A program made the position numbers and the translations under genes. Positions 1 to 7,296 of a DNA stretch of 19,397 nt are shown here, piece after piece. How positions within the stretch are numbered: the first letter of the stretch is position 1; each line of letters opens with the position of its first letter. The stretch comes from CAZSXS01 sp964611385. Lineage in GTDB: Bacteria > Bacillota > Clostridia > Lachnospirales > CAYPQA01. The DNA lies in contig CAZSXS010000073.1 in assembly GCA_964611385.1 (NCBI GenBank), positions 1 through 19,397 on the forward strand, in the 5' to 3' direction. Under the pieces are notes generated by a model. That model saw nothing but the letters and a program-made list of their open reading frames with translations. It did not search any database and was not told where the DNA came from.

Positions 1-140
1 TCATGCTGGCTGCCGCGGCTCTTTACTCTTACGTTAGTCTAATAGGAGACATCGTTGGATTAATTTCCCTGCAAATTGCTTCCTATGGTGTCAGTTTTAT
101 TTTAAACAAAAAAGGAGTTGATGAAAAAAATGGAGTTTAA
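1..140 (+). CDS. atpI: ATP synthase protein I, C-terminal end (partial at window start)
   Basis: An open frame enters the window with codons in phase with position 3 and stops at 138-140. It gives about 45 visible residues: a hydrophobic stretch (LYSYVSLIGDIVGLISLQIA) and a short lysine-rich tail. AtpI is a small membrane protein that assists assembly of the c ring in many bacteria, and it is typically encoded just before atpB. Identification rests on position and on the membrane-segment-plus-polar-tail layout, because too little is visible for a sequence match. The ATG at 3 is probably internal. The frame overlaps the start of atpB by about 20 bases, which suggests translational coupling. 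Confidence 0.6.
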   Translation, partial: MLAAAALYSYVSLIGDIVGLISLQIASYGVSFILNKKGVDEKNGV

Positions 141-810
141 CAACCGGGTATTGTTCTCGTTTGAGATTTATGGAGTGCCTATCTGGATTACAGAGACGAT
201 TTTTAACACATGGGTAATTATGATTTTCTTAACCATCTTCAGTCTCTTCATCCGTTCCAAAATCAAAAACTTTAACAAAACCCCAAAAGGACTGCAAAAT
301 TTTGCCGAACTCATCGTCGAGACGATGGATAATTTTGTTAGCTCCAACATGGGTGAGGACTGCCTCTATTTTTCCAAGTGGTTCTTTGGTCTCTTTGCCT
401 TTATCCTCTGCGCGAACTTAAGCGGCCTTGTGGGTCTCCGACCCCCCACGGCAGACCTGGCTACCACCGCAACCTTCGGCATCTCTACCTTCCTAATCAT
501 CCACTTTATGGGGATGGTGAAAGGTAAGGGCGCTTACTTCAAGGGCTATCTGGACCCCAATCCTCTTTTCATGCCGCTGAATGTAATCGGTGAGCTTGCA
601 AAGCCCATTTCCTTGAGCTTCCGTCTTTTTGGTAACATCTTGGGCGGACTGATTATCATGGGACTGGTGTATGCATCCTTTCCTATTTTCATGAAATTCG
701 GCATCCCAGCCGCGCTTCATGTCTACTTTGACGTGTTCTCCGGGTGCCTGCAATCCTTCATTTTCTGTATTTTGAGCATGACATTCATCAGGGAAAAAAT
801 TCCTGATTGA
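121..810 (+). CDS. atpB: F1Fo ATP synthase subunit a
   Basis: Subunit a is the stator channel of Fo, guiding ions to and from the rotating c ring in the cytoplasmic membrane. The protein has about 229 residues and several hydrophobic segments. It carries the family-defining SLSFRLFGN motif, whose Arg (about residue 168) faces the c-ring carboxylate, and a conserved C-terminal helix (YFDVFSGCLQSFIF). An upstream PTADL motif is also typical. The start is uncertain. AGGAG at 113-117 lies only 3 bases before the ATG at 121 and 12 before the in-frame ATG at 130, and a TTG at 118 is also in frame; 121 is used here. It is the first complete gene of the atp operon. A repeat element begins 2 bases after the stop, separating it from atpE. 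Confidence 0.96.
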   Translation: MKKMEFNNRVLFSFEIYGVPIWITETIFNTWVIMIFLTIFSLFIRSKIKNFNKTPKGLQNFAELIVETMDNFVSSNMGEDCLYFSKWFFGLFAFILCANLSGLVGLRPPTADLATTATFGISTFLIIHFMGMVKGKGAYFKGYLDPNPLFMPLNVIGELAKPISLSFRLFGNILGGLIIMGLVYASFPIFMKFGIPAALHVYFDVFSGCLQSFIFCILSMTFIREKIPD

Positions 811-812
811 TC

Positions 813-912
813 AATGCTCAGTCCCTTCGGCATTTGCCAATCCGTCGTCAATCATTAATCATTTTAATTGTTTTAGCTGTCGGTTTTGTAGAGCTGAATA
901 GGACTGAGTATA
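813..912 (+). repeat. ~100-bp terminal-inverted-repeat element, copy C (MITE-like)
   Basis: The ends are imperfect inverted repeats: 813-824 (AATGCTCAGTCC) against 901-912 (GGACTGAGTATA), 10 of 12 pairing. The interior shares the TTGTTTTAG core (869-876 region) and the GAGCTGAA...GACTGAGTATAT end with copies at 6887-6991 and 13902-14003, and this is the most diverged of the three. No coding capacity is seen. It occupies almost the whole atpB-atpE gap and ends about 30 bases before the atpE ribosome binding site. The terminal repeats, ~100-bp length and dispersed copies fit a miniature inverted-repeat element, but no transposase is in the window to confirm mobility. Confidence 0.7.
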
Positions 913-955
913 TTTTCAACATAATAAAATAGTTAAAATTTAAGGAGGAACTCAC

Positions 956-1222
956 ATGCAAGGAATTAGTAATCAAGCTTTTGTTTTAGGTTGTTCAGCC
1001 ATTGGTGCCGGCATTGCCGTTACTTCCGGTATTGGTACGGGTATCGGTCAGGGTTACGCAGCCGGTAAAGGTGCAGAAGCCGTAGGACGTCAGCCCGAGG
1101 CCAGAGGTACCATCATGTCTACCATGCTCGTCGGTGCCGCCGTTGCGGAAACTACCGGTATTTACGGTCTGGTTGTTGCGATTATTCTTCTTTTCGCCAA
1201 TCCTTTCTATTCAAAGGTATAA
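956..1222 (+). CDS. atpE: F1Fo ATP synthase subunit c, Na+-binding type
   Basis: Subunit c forms the membrane rotor ring that carries the coupling ion. The 88-residue hairpin has a glycine-rich first helix (G25-IGTGIGQG), the polar loop RQPE (45-48) and the ion-binding carboxylate E65 in the second helix. Gln32, Val63, Glu65, Thr66, Thr67 and Tyr70 sit at the positions that form the Na+ site of the Ilyobacter/Propionigenium c rings (there Gln32, Val63, Glu65, Ser66, Thr67, Tyr70), so sodium coupling is inferred. Thr28 replaces the Pro found there. The start is the ATG at 956 with AAGGAGG at 942-948, a strong site as expected for a subunit needed in many copies. Confidence 0.97.
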   Translation: MQGISNQAFVLGCSAIGAGIAVTSGIGTGIGQGYAAGKGAEAVGRQPEARGTIMSTMLVGAAVAETTGIYGLVVAIILLFANPFYSKV

Positions 1223-1268
1223 GGACAGGTTAGCTCTATTACCTTTTGAAGAAAGGAGTTGAAAGTTT

Positions 1269-1793
1269 TTGGAAGCTTTAGATAGAATATTAGGTTTTGA
1301 CTTGCCTTTTTTAATTAACTGGGGCATTCAAATTGCCAACACCTTGATTATCATCTTTGTCATGGCCAAGGTGTTGTATAACCCGATTAAAAACTTCATG
1401 CAGAACCGTTCTGACCGCATTAAATCCCAACTGGATTCTGCGGAGGCGGACTTTAATGAAGCCAAGGCTTTAAAGGAAACCTATGAAAACAAGCTGAAAA
1501 ACATTGAAAAGGAAAGAAATGAAATTTTGACCTCTGCTAAGGCGCAGGCCACTGAGAAGGAAATTCAAATTGTGAACGCTGCCAAGGAAGAAGCCAGAAT
1601 TTTAAAAGAGCGCGCCCTGCTTGATATTCAACGTGAGCAGGAAAAGGCTAAGGACGATATGAAGAATCAAATCATCTCGCTATCTAGCCTAATGGCTAGC
1701 CGTTTTGTTAATGCCAAAATGGACGAAAAAACGCAGAACAAGCTGCTTGATGAAGTCATTGCAGATTTGGGGGCGAAAGAATGGGTCAGCTAA
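1269..1793 (+). CDS. atpF: F1Fo ATP synthase subunit b
   Basis: Subunit b is the peripheral stalk that holds F1 against rotation. The 174-residue protein has one N-terminal membrane helix (about residues 13-37, containing NTLIIIFVMAKVLY), then the conserved PIKNFM turn and a long, charged, Lys/Glu/Ala-rich helical coiled coil to the C-terminus. The start is a TTG at 1269, with AGGAG at 1254-1258 about 10 bases upstream; no nearby ATG fits in frame. The 3' end overlaps atpH by 13 bases, so translation of the two is probably coupled. Confidence 0.95.
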   Translation: MEALDRILGFDLPFLINWGIQIANTLIIIFVMAKVLYNPIKNFMQNRSDRIKSQLDSAEADFNEAKALKETYENKLKNIEKERNEILTSAKAQATEKEIQIVNAAKEEARILKERALLDIQREQEKAKDDMKNQIISLSSLMASRFVNAKMDEKTQNKLLDEVIADLGAKEWVS

Positions 1794-2338
1794 TTGCAAA
1801 CCGCTATGCCAAGTCTCTATTTGACTTGGCCCTGGATCAAAAGAAAGACGCAGAAACGTACCTTGACACCTTGCTGAGTGAAATGATCCTCATTAAAGAG
1901 GTCTTCGGGCAAAGCGAAATGCAAAAATTCATTTTCCATCCTCAAATCAGCTCCATTCAAAAAATGGAATTCCTAGAAACCGCCTTAAAAGGCAAGGTTT
2001 TGGATGCAATATTGGGACTTTTTTCTATTCTTTTAAATAAAAACAGGGAAGCCGAGCTGATAGACGTTTGTGAGGCTTTTATCAAACTGTGCCGTGAGCA
2101 CAAGGGGATTACAAAGGCCGTTGTCAAAAGTGCCGTGCCCCTCTCCAGCACCCAGCTGGACAAAATTCGTGCCAGTCTTCAAGTCAAGCTGAAAAAACAG
2201 GTTGAAATCGAAACCATGATTGACAAGGACTTAATCGGCGGGCTGTGTATACAGGTGGACGGCCTTGTTCTGGACGCTACCATACAAAAACAGCTGCAGG
2301 AGTTGAAAAAAAGACTGCAAGAAGTCCAGTTGGCTTAA
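1781..2338 (+). CDS. atpH: F1Fo ATP synthase subunit delta
   Basis: Delta sits on top of F1 and binds the b-subunit stalk. The 185-residue protein begins with the usual helical N-terminal domain (ANRYAKSLFDLA near the start) and ends with the conserved segment DKDLIGGLCIQVDGLVLDATI, followed by a helical tail. Length is normal for the family. The ATG at 1781 lies inside the end of atpF. A short tandem duplication spans its last codons and stop (2327-2356). Confidence 0.94.
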   Translation: MGQLIANRYAKSLFDLALDQKKDAETYLDTLLSEMILIKEVFGQSEMQKFIFHPQISSIQKMEFLETALKGKVLDAILGLFSILLNKNREAELIDVCEAFIKLCREHKGITKAVVKSAVPLSSTQLDKIRASLQVKLKKQVEIETMIDKDLIGGLCIQVDGLVLDATIQKQLQELKKRLQEVQLA

Positions 2339-2356
2339 GTGCAGTTGGCTTAAATT
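2327..2356 (+). repeat. 15-bp tandem duplication over the atpH stop codon
   Basis: CAGTTGGCTTAA occurs at 2327-2338 and again at 2342-2353, giving two adjacent 15-bp units. The first unit encodes the last three codons and the stop of atpH. The second copy is non-coding because it follows the stop. It looks like a small slippage duplication that lengthened the atpH-atpA spacer. Confidence 0.8.
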
Positions 2357-2378
2357 CTTATAGCAAAGGGGTAAATCA

Positions 2379-3884
2379 ATGAATCTCAGACCTGAGGAAA
2401 TTAGTTCTGTTTTAAAGAAACAGATTGAAGGGTATACTCACAAGCTGGATGTTTCCGAAGTGGGTACGGTTATACAGGTTGGGGATGGTATCGCACGTGT
2501 TTATGGGCTTGCCAACGCCATGAGCGGCGAGCTTCTGGAGTTCCAAAACGGTGTCTTCGGAATGGCCTTGAACCTGGAGGAAGATAATATCGGTGTTGTT
2601 CTCTTGGGCTCCGACGATGGAATTAAAGAAGGCGACATGGTGAAGCTGACAAAAAGAATAGCCGAGGTTCCCGTGGGTGATGCCATGATTGGAAGAGTTG
2701 TGGACGCCTTGGGGCGCCCCATCGACCAAAAAGGCCCTATTAATACCAGCAAAACCCGTCCCATTGAACGGATCGCACCGGGTGTTATTGCCCGTAAAGA
2801 AGTAAATGTCCCCCTTCAAACCGGTATCAAGGCCATTGACGCCATGGTACCCATTGGGCGGGGTCAGCGTGAATTGATCATTGGCGACCGCCAAACCGGC
2901 AAAACCGCCATTTGTATTGATACCATCATTAATCAAAAAGGCAAGGGCGTTTACTGCATTTACGTGGCCATCGGTCAGAAGGCTTCTACCGTTGCCCGTA
3001 TTGTAAAAACCCTGGAGGATCACGGCGCGATGGATTACAGCACCGTTGTCAGCGCCAGCGCCAGCGAAACTGCTCCCCTTCAATATATTGCACCTTATAC
3101 CGGCTGCGCCATCGGCGAGGAATGGATGGAAAAGGGCAAGGATGTTTTGATCGTCTATGACGACTTAAGTAAGCACGCCGTTGCCTACAGAGCCATGTCT
3201 CTGTTACTTCGGAGGCCACCAGGCCGTGAAGCCTATCCGGGTGATGTTTTCTACCTTCACTCCCGCTTGCTGGAACGCTCCGCAAGAGTCGAGGAAGCCT
3301 ACGGCGGCGGCTCCATTACCGCCCTGCCCATCATCGAAACCCAAGCCGGCGACCTCTCCTACATCCCTACTAATGTTATTTCCATTACCGACGGGCAGAT
3401 TTACGTGGAAACCGAGCTTTTCAACGCCGGTATTCGTCCCGCCATCAACCCCGGACTTTCTGTTTCCCGTGTTGGTGGAACTGCCCAAATCAAAGCCATG
3501 AAAAAGATTGCAGGCCCCATCCGTATGGAGTTGGCACAATATCGTGAGCTTGCCGCCTTCGCTCAGTTCGGCTCCGACCTGGATAAGGATACCTTGGAGC
3601 GTCTGAAACAGGGCGAACGCATCGTTGAAATCTTAAAGCAACCCCAATACAAGCCCCTTTCCGTAGAGCAGGAGGTACTCATCCTTTTTGCCGTCACCAA
3701 TAAATACCTGACGGATGTTCATGTTGAAAAGGTACTTGAATTTGAGGCTGAGTTCTTAAATTACTTCGATACCAAGCACAGCGACATTTTGACCACCATA
3801 CGGGAAACCAAGGAGCTGAGCAAGGAAACGGAAGCAAAGATTCGGTCAGCCATTGATAGCTTTAAAAGAGAATATAAATTTTAA
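2379..3884 (+). CDS. atpA: F1Fo ATP synthase subunit alpha
   Basis: Alpha alternates with beta in the F1 hexamer, and its nucleotide sites are non-catalytic. The 501-residue protein has the N-terminal beta-barrel, the Walker A motif GDRQTGKT at residues 169-176, VYDDLSKHAVAYR around 259-271 and the family signature PAINPGLSVSR, where Arg364 matches the arginine that reaches into the catalytic site on beta. Length is that of typical bacterial alpha subunits and no key residue is missing. The start is the ATG at 2379, with AAAGGGG about 8 bases upstream. Confidence 0.98.
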   Translation: MNLRPEEISSVLKKQIEGYTHKLDVSEVGTVIQVGDGIARVYGLANAMSGELLEFQNGVFGMALNLEEDNIGVVLLGSDDGIKEGDMVKLTKRIAEVPVGDAMIGRVVDALGRPIDQKGPINTSKTRPIERIAPGVIARKEVNVPLQTGIKAIDAMVPIGRGQRELIIGDRQTGKTAICIDTIINQKGKGVYCIYVAIGQKASTVARIVKTLEDHGAMDYSTVVSASASETAPLQYIAPYTGCAIGEEWMEKGKDVLIVYDDLSKHAVAYRAMSLLLRRPPGREAYPGDVFYLHSRLLERSARVEEAYGGGSITALPIIETQAGDLSYIPTNVISITDGQIYVETELFNAGIRPAINPGLSVSRVGGTAQIKAMKKIAGPIRMELAQYRELAAFAQFGSDLDKDTLERLKQGERIVEILKQPQYKPLSVEQEVLILFAVTNKYLTDVHVEKVLEFEAEFLNYFDTKHSDILTTIRETKELSKETEAKIRSAIDSFKREYKF

Positions 3885-3899
3885 ACTTGGAGGGTCAGT

Positions 3900-4784
3900 A
3901 TGGCATCAACCCGTAGCATAAAGCGCAGAATTAAAAGCGTCGGAAGCACAAAGCAAATCACGAAAGCTATGAACCTTGTTGCCGCTTCTAAGTTACAAAG
4001 GGCTAAGTCCAAGATGGAGGACACAAGGCCGTTTTTTAATGAAACAAGGCGAGTGATTGCCAGTATTGTCAACAATTCGAAGGGAATCACCCACCCCTAT
4101 CTGGAGGAGCGACCCGTCCGTAACACGGCTGTCATCGTCGTCACCGGCGACCGAGGCCTCTGCGGCGGCTACAACACCAACGTCTCTAGGGAAGCGCTGA
4201 AGCTGATAAACACAAAGGCTTCTGCTTCCATGATCGTCATTGGGAACAAGGCAAAGGATTATTTCAAAAGACGCAATAAAAACATCGTCAGAAGCTATCA
4301 GGGAATTTCTGAAAAGCCCTTCTACGAAGATGCCTGCGAAATCGGTCAGTTGGTGCTGTCACTGTTTACAAAGGGTGAGGTGGATGAGGTTTACTTGGCC
4401 TACACGGAATTTAAGTCTGCCATTTCTTATTTTCCCAAGGTAGTTAAAATCCTACCTGTTGACACCGGCGAGTTTAAGGAAACTGAAAATAAAACCACAG
4501 ACCAGAACAATGTCGCTTCGGGCAGTACGCTGATGAGCTACGAGCCCAGCGAGGAAGCCGTACTAGATGTGGTCATACCAAAATATTTGAACACGGTGAT
4601 TTTTGGAGCCTTGGTTGAATCTGCAGCCTGTGAGCAGGGTGCTCGAATGACCAGCATGGACTCCGCTACGGAAAACGCCGAAGAAATGATCGAAAAGCTT
4701 ACAATCAAGTTCAATCGAGTCCGTCAAAGCGTCATCACGCAGGAGATCAACGAAATTGTAAGCGGCGCCAATGCAGTAGACTAA
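3900..4784 (+). CDS. atpG: F1Fo ATP synthase subunit gamma
   Basis: Gamma is the central rotor shaft of F1. The 294-residue protein has the two terminal helices that form the coiled-coil shaft: N-terminal IKRRIKSVGSTKQITKAMN followed by VAASKLQRAK, and C-terminal ENAEEMIEKL through RQSVITQEINEIVSGA. The central Rossmann-like part contains the conserved VTGDRGLCGGYN. The ATG at 3900 has a GGAGG site about 8 bases upstream. It lies 15 bases after atpA and 104 bases before atpD; no promoter or convincing hairpin was seen in that gap. Confidence 0.97.
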   Translation: MASTRSIKRRIKSVGSTKQITKAMNLVAASKLQRAKSKMEDTRPFFNETRRVIASIVNNSKGITHPYLEERPVRNTAVIVVTGDRGLCGGYNTNVSREALKLINTKASASMIVIGNKAKDYFKRRNKNIVRSYQGISEKPFYEDACEIGQLVLSLFTKGEVDEVYLAYTEFKSAISYFPKVVKILPVDTGEFKETENKTTDQNNVASGSTLMSYEPSEEAVLDVVIPKYLNTVIFGALVESAACEQGARMTSMDSATENAEEMIEKLTIKFNRVRQSVITQEINEIVSGANAVD

Positions 4785-4888
4785 GAGCTGAGAGACGGTA
4801 TCCGTTGAACCGTTGCGAGGCCAAGCTTCCGCCGCGTATGCTTTTGATGCGTGTCGGATTCAGATAGAGTGCAAGGGAGTGAAACAAT

Positions 4889-6283
4889 TTGGCCAAACAA
4901 AATGTTGGCAAAATCATACAAGTAATCGGCGCTGTATTGGATGTTCGGTTTGAAGGCAGCCTTCCCCAGCTTTATACCGCGCTTGAAATAAAAAGAGACA
5001 AAAATGAATCCTTGATTGTTGAGGTCATGCAGCATCTGGGAGACGATGTGGTACGTTGTATTGCGATGTCCTCCACAGACGGACTTGTCCGGGGCATGGA
5101 AGTCGTCGACACCGGAGCGCCTATTTCTGTTCCGGTCGGAAACGAAACCTTGGGCAGACTGTTTAACGTTTTGGGAAGAGCGATCGACAACAAGCCCGAT
5201 CCAAAGACCAAGGAAAAATGGTCCATACACAGAAAGGCTCCGGCCTTCTCAGATCAAGCCACCTCTACCGAAATGCTAGAAACCGGTATCAAAGCCATTG
5301 ACTTGCTTTGCCCCTATTCAAAGGGCGGTAAGATCGGTTTGTTCGGCGGTGCCGGTGTAGGTAAGACGGTTTTGATCATGGAACTGATTCGAAACATTGC
5401 CACAGAGCACGGCGGTTACTCCGTATTCTCAGGGGTAGGCGAGCGTACCCGTGAAGGGAAGGATCTGTACAGCGACATGTCGGATTCCGGCGTTATTGAA
5501 AAGACCGCTCTTGTTTTCGGGCAGATGAACGAGCCTCCCGGAGCCAGAATGCGGATTGCCTTGACCGGCTTGACGATGGCGGAATACTTCCGCGACGTAG
5601 CCGGACAGGACGTACTCTTATTCATTGACAACATCTTCCGTTTTGTACAGGCGGGTTCGGAAGTTTCGGCTCTTTTAGGCCGTATGCCCTCCGCAGTAGG
5701 TTATCAACCCACCTTGGCAACAGAGTTGGGTGCACTTCAAGAGCGGATCACCTCCACTAAAAAGGGCTCCATTACCTCCGTACAAGCTGTATTCGTACCG
5801 GCAGAAGACTTGACTGACCCGGCACCGGCCACCACCTTTGCCCACTTGGATGCGTCTACGGTATTATCCCGTTCCATCGTGGAGTTGGGTATTTATCCGG
5901 CGATTGATCCTTTGGATTCCAATTCTCGTATTTTGGATCCTCACATTTTGGGTCAGGAGCACTATCAGGTTGCGCGGGAAGTACAAAGCATCTTACAGCG
6001 GTACAAGGAACTACAAGATATCATAGCCATTTTGGGCATGGATGAGCTTTCTGAGAACGACAAGCTGATCGTAAACCGGGCCCGGAAGGTACAGAGATTC
6101 TTATCTCAGCCATTCTTCGTTGCAGAAAAGTTCACCTCCATCGAAGGACGCTACGTACCGGTCAACGAGACCATACGGGGCTTTAAGGAAATACTGGAAG
6201 GACGGCATGACGAAATACCGGAAGGCGCCTTCTTGAATGCGGGCACCATTGACGACGTGTTAAAACGTTACCATCAGGGGTGA
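4889..6283 (+). CDS. atpD: F1Fo ATP synthase subunit beta (catalytic)
   Basis: Beta carries the catalytic sites for ATP synthesis and hydrolysis. The 464-residue protein has Walker A GGAGVGKT at 153-160, the catalytic glutamate in GERTREG (Glu185), Walker B LLFIDN (Asp247) and the hallmark IFRFVQAGSEVSALLGRMPS. The catch-loop and C-terminal helical domain are complete. The start is a TTG at 4889, with AAGGGAG at 4873-4879 and a 9-base spacer; the second residue on (AKQNVGKIIQV) matches normal beta N-termini. Confidence 0.98.
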   Translation: MAKQNVGKIIQVIGAVLDVRFEGSLPQLYTALEIKRDKNESLIVEVMQHLGDDVVRCIAMSSTDGLVRGMEVVDTGAPISVPVGNETLGRLFNVLGRAIDNKPDPKTKEKWSIHRKAPAFSDQATSTEMLETGIKAIDLLCPYSKGGKIGLFGGAGVGKTVLIMELIRNIATEHGGYSVFSGVGERTREGKDLYSDMSDSGVIEKTALVFGQMNEPPGARMRIALTGLTMAEYFRDVAGQDVLLFIDNIFRFVQAGSEVSALLGRMPSAVGYQPTLATELGALQERITSTKKGSITSVQAVFVPAEDLTDPAPATTFAHLDASTVLSRSIVELGIYPAIDPLDSNSRILDPHILGQEHYQVAREVQSILQRYKELQDIIAILGMDELSENDKLIVNRARKVQRFLSQPFFVAEKFTSIEGRYVPVNETIRGFKEILEGRHDEIPEGAFLNAGTIDDVLKRYHQG

Positions 6284-6289
6284 TAAAAC

Positions 6290-6733
6290 ATGGCAAGATT
6301 AAGATTGCGTGTTGTTTCTCCCACGCGGAAACTATTTGACAAGGAAGTAGACATGATCATCATGCGAGCCTCGGAAGGAGACCTGGGGGTTATGGCAGGG
6401 CACATCCCGCTTACCACCACTTTATCCATGGGTGCGCTACGGATATTTGACGAAAGCGCCGAGGAGAACGCCAAGGAGCGCATGATGGCTGTACTGGGCG
6501 GTTTTGCGGAGATTCGGCCGGACTGTGTAACGATCTTATCAGACTCAGCCGAATGGCCCGACGAAATCGACATCAAGCGAGCCGAAGCGGCCAAAGAGCG
6601 AGCTGAGCGCCGCATGAATGAAAACAGTGGCGAGCTGGATGTACAGCGAGCCTCTTTGGCTTTACGAAGGGCTTTAGTACGGATAGAGGTTAGTTCATAT
6701 CCTTTGATTAAGTCGGGACAGATTAAGAAATAA
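6290..6733 (+). CDS. atpC: F1Fo ATP synthase subunit epsilon
   Basis: Epsilon binds the foot of gamma and can brake ATP hydrolysis. The 147-residue protein has the N-terminal beta-sandwich (LRVVSPTRKLFDKEVDMI, then GDLGVMAGHIPLTTTL) and a C-terminal helical hairpin rich in Arg, Ala and Glu (IKRAEAAKERAERRM). The length includes the full C-terminal domain, so the inhibitory form is possible. It starts 6 bases after atpD and is the last gene of the operon; a repeat-filled spacer follows. Confidence 0.96.
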   Translation: MARLRLRVVSPTRKLFDKEVDMIIMRASEGDLGVMAGHIPLTTTLSMGALRIFDESAEENAKERMMAVLGGFAEIRPDCVTILSDSAEWPDEIDIKRAEAAKERAERRMNENSGELDVQRASLALRRALVRIEVSSYPLIKSGQIKK

Positions 6734-6851
6734 AACCTAAGGCTAAAGAAAAGACCTTGGGGGAAAGGGGAGGGAAACTTTTTTCAAACGGCGAAAAAAG
6801 TTTCCCTCCCCTTTCCCCCAACCCCCCTTGTCCACCCTTCAAAAAAGCCGG
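6734..6851 (+). repeat. Long-hairpin repeat P1
   Basis: A 28-bp perfect inverted repeat occupies 6757-6784 and 6794-6821, with the 9-base loop CAAACGGCG. Conserved flanks lie on both sides: AAACCTAAG near 6735 on the left, and a C-rich stretch then AAAAAAGCCGG ending at 6851 on the right. The same unit recurs inverted at 7168-7280 and as a half copy at the window end. It follows atpC directly and would fold strongly in RNA, but it has no U-run after the stem, so it is not a standard Rho-independent terminator. Confidence 0.85.
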
Positions 6852-6886
6852 GAATGGGTTTCGTCTCATCGCTCTAAAACATTATA

Positions 6887-6991
6887 ATATACTCAGCCAC
6901 GTTCAGCTTTGCAAAGTCGCCGCCCAAAACAATAGAATTTAAGCGAGTTGAATGATGGCGACTTGGTAAATGTTTAAGAGACTGAGTATAT
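6887..6991 (-). repeat. ~100-bp terminal-inverted-repeat element, copy A (MITE-like, reversed)
   Basis: It is bounded by a perfect 10-bp inverted repeat, ATATACTCAG (6887-6896) and CTGAGTATAT (6982-6991), with further partial matching inward (CAAAGTCGCC against GGCGACTTGG). The reverse complement of 6902-6959 is nearly identical to the core of copy B: 33 identical bases, a 3-base indel region, then 20 identical bases. It is non-coding and oriented opposite to copies B and C. Confidence 0.8.
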
Positions 6992-7029
6992 GATGGCTTT
7001 TGCAAGAGGGATTTTATTTTTGAAGAGTG

Positions 7030-7072
7030 AGGAAAAACTTTAACACGAAACAAACGAGTTTTTCCTTTTTTT
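7030..7072 (+). terminator. Rho-independent terminator downstream of the atp operon
   Basis: A 9-bp perfect stem, GGAAAAACT (7031-7039) and AGTTTTTCC (7057-7065), extends by one A-T pair and is followed by seven T residues (7066-7072). The loop is 17 bases. The stem is AT-rich and so only moderately strong. It is the only stem with a T-tract between atpC and the exporter genes, so it is the likely end of the atp transcript, about 300 bases after atpC. Confidence 0.6.
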
Positions 7073-7167
7073 ATTATTCAAAAGTCTGTATAATCTTTTT
7101 GCCTCCCTACTTCCGGCCTTTAAGAGCTCTTTCTAAATTCTCACAATCTTATAACCCCAACCCCTGT

Positions 7168-7280
7168 CCGGTTTTTGGAAAAGGGATGGATGGGGGTTTG
7201 GGGGAAGGAAGGGAAAAACTTTTTCGCCGTTTGAAAAAGTTTTTCCCTTCCTTCCCCCAAGGTTTTAGGTCTTAGGTTTT
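7168..7280 (-). repeat. Long-hairpin repeat P2 (inverted relative to P1)
   Basis: A 27-bp perfect inverted repeat lies at 7198-7224 and 7234-7260. Its loop, CGCCGTTTG, is the exact reverse complement of the P1 loop. Flanks also match P1 in reverse: CCGGTTTTTGG at 7168 corresponds to the AAAAAAGCCGG end, and CTTAGGTTTT at 7271-7280 to the AAACCTAAG end. The arm middle differs from P1 (GGAAGGGAAAAAC instead of AGGGGAGGGAAAC), yet pairing is perfect in both. Confidence 0.85.
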
Positions 7281-7296
7281 GTTTTAAGGAGGATAT

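Larger units (their letters stand above)
6734..7296. other. Gene-free, repeat-packed spacer between the atp operon and the ABC exporter
   Basis: These 563 bases hold no credible gene. Short open frames on both strands run through the palindromes and have no family character. In order the spacer contains the hairpin repeat P1, the TIR element copy A, a Rho-independent terminator (7030-7072), about 95 bases with nothing recognised except a lone TATAAT at 7089-7094, and the inverted hairpin repeat P2. The second half of P2 ends only 6 bases before the ribosome binding site of the first exporter gene. Confidence 0.8.

Noticed and set aside
2412..3083. Long antisense open frame (223 codons) opposite atpA
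   Set aside because: It lies wholly within a well-conserved gene, has no ribosome binding site or family character, and is explained by atpA codon usage.
4785..4888. Possible promoter or regulatory hairpin in the atpG-atpD gap
   Set aside because: Only a weak 5-bp stem (ACGGT/ACCGT) and no convincing -35/-10 pair could be found.
6757..6821. P1 palindrome as the atp operon terminator
   Set aside because: The stem is very strong but is followed by a C run instead of T residues; the T-tailed hairpin at 7030-7072 fits better.
6757..6942. Short open frame through P1 and element A, and others through P2 (7027-7275, 7141-7632)
   Set aside because: They run through palindromes and repeats, have repetitive low-complexity translations and no credible starts.
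7066..7094. Promoter with TATAAT at 7089-7094
   Set aside because: The -10 is perfect, but the position 17 bases upstream is only a T run with no TTGACA likeness, and it overlaps the terminator tail. It may still be active, but support is weak.
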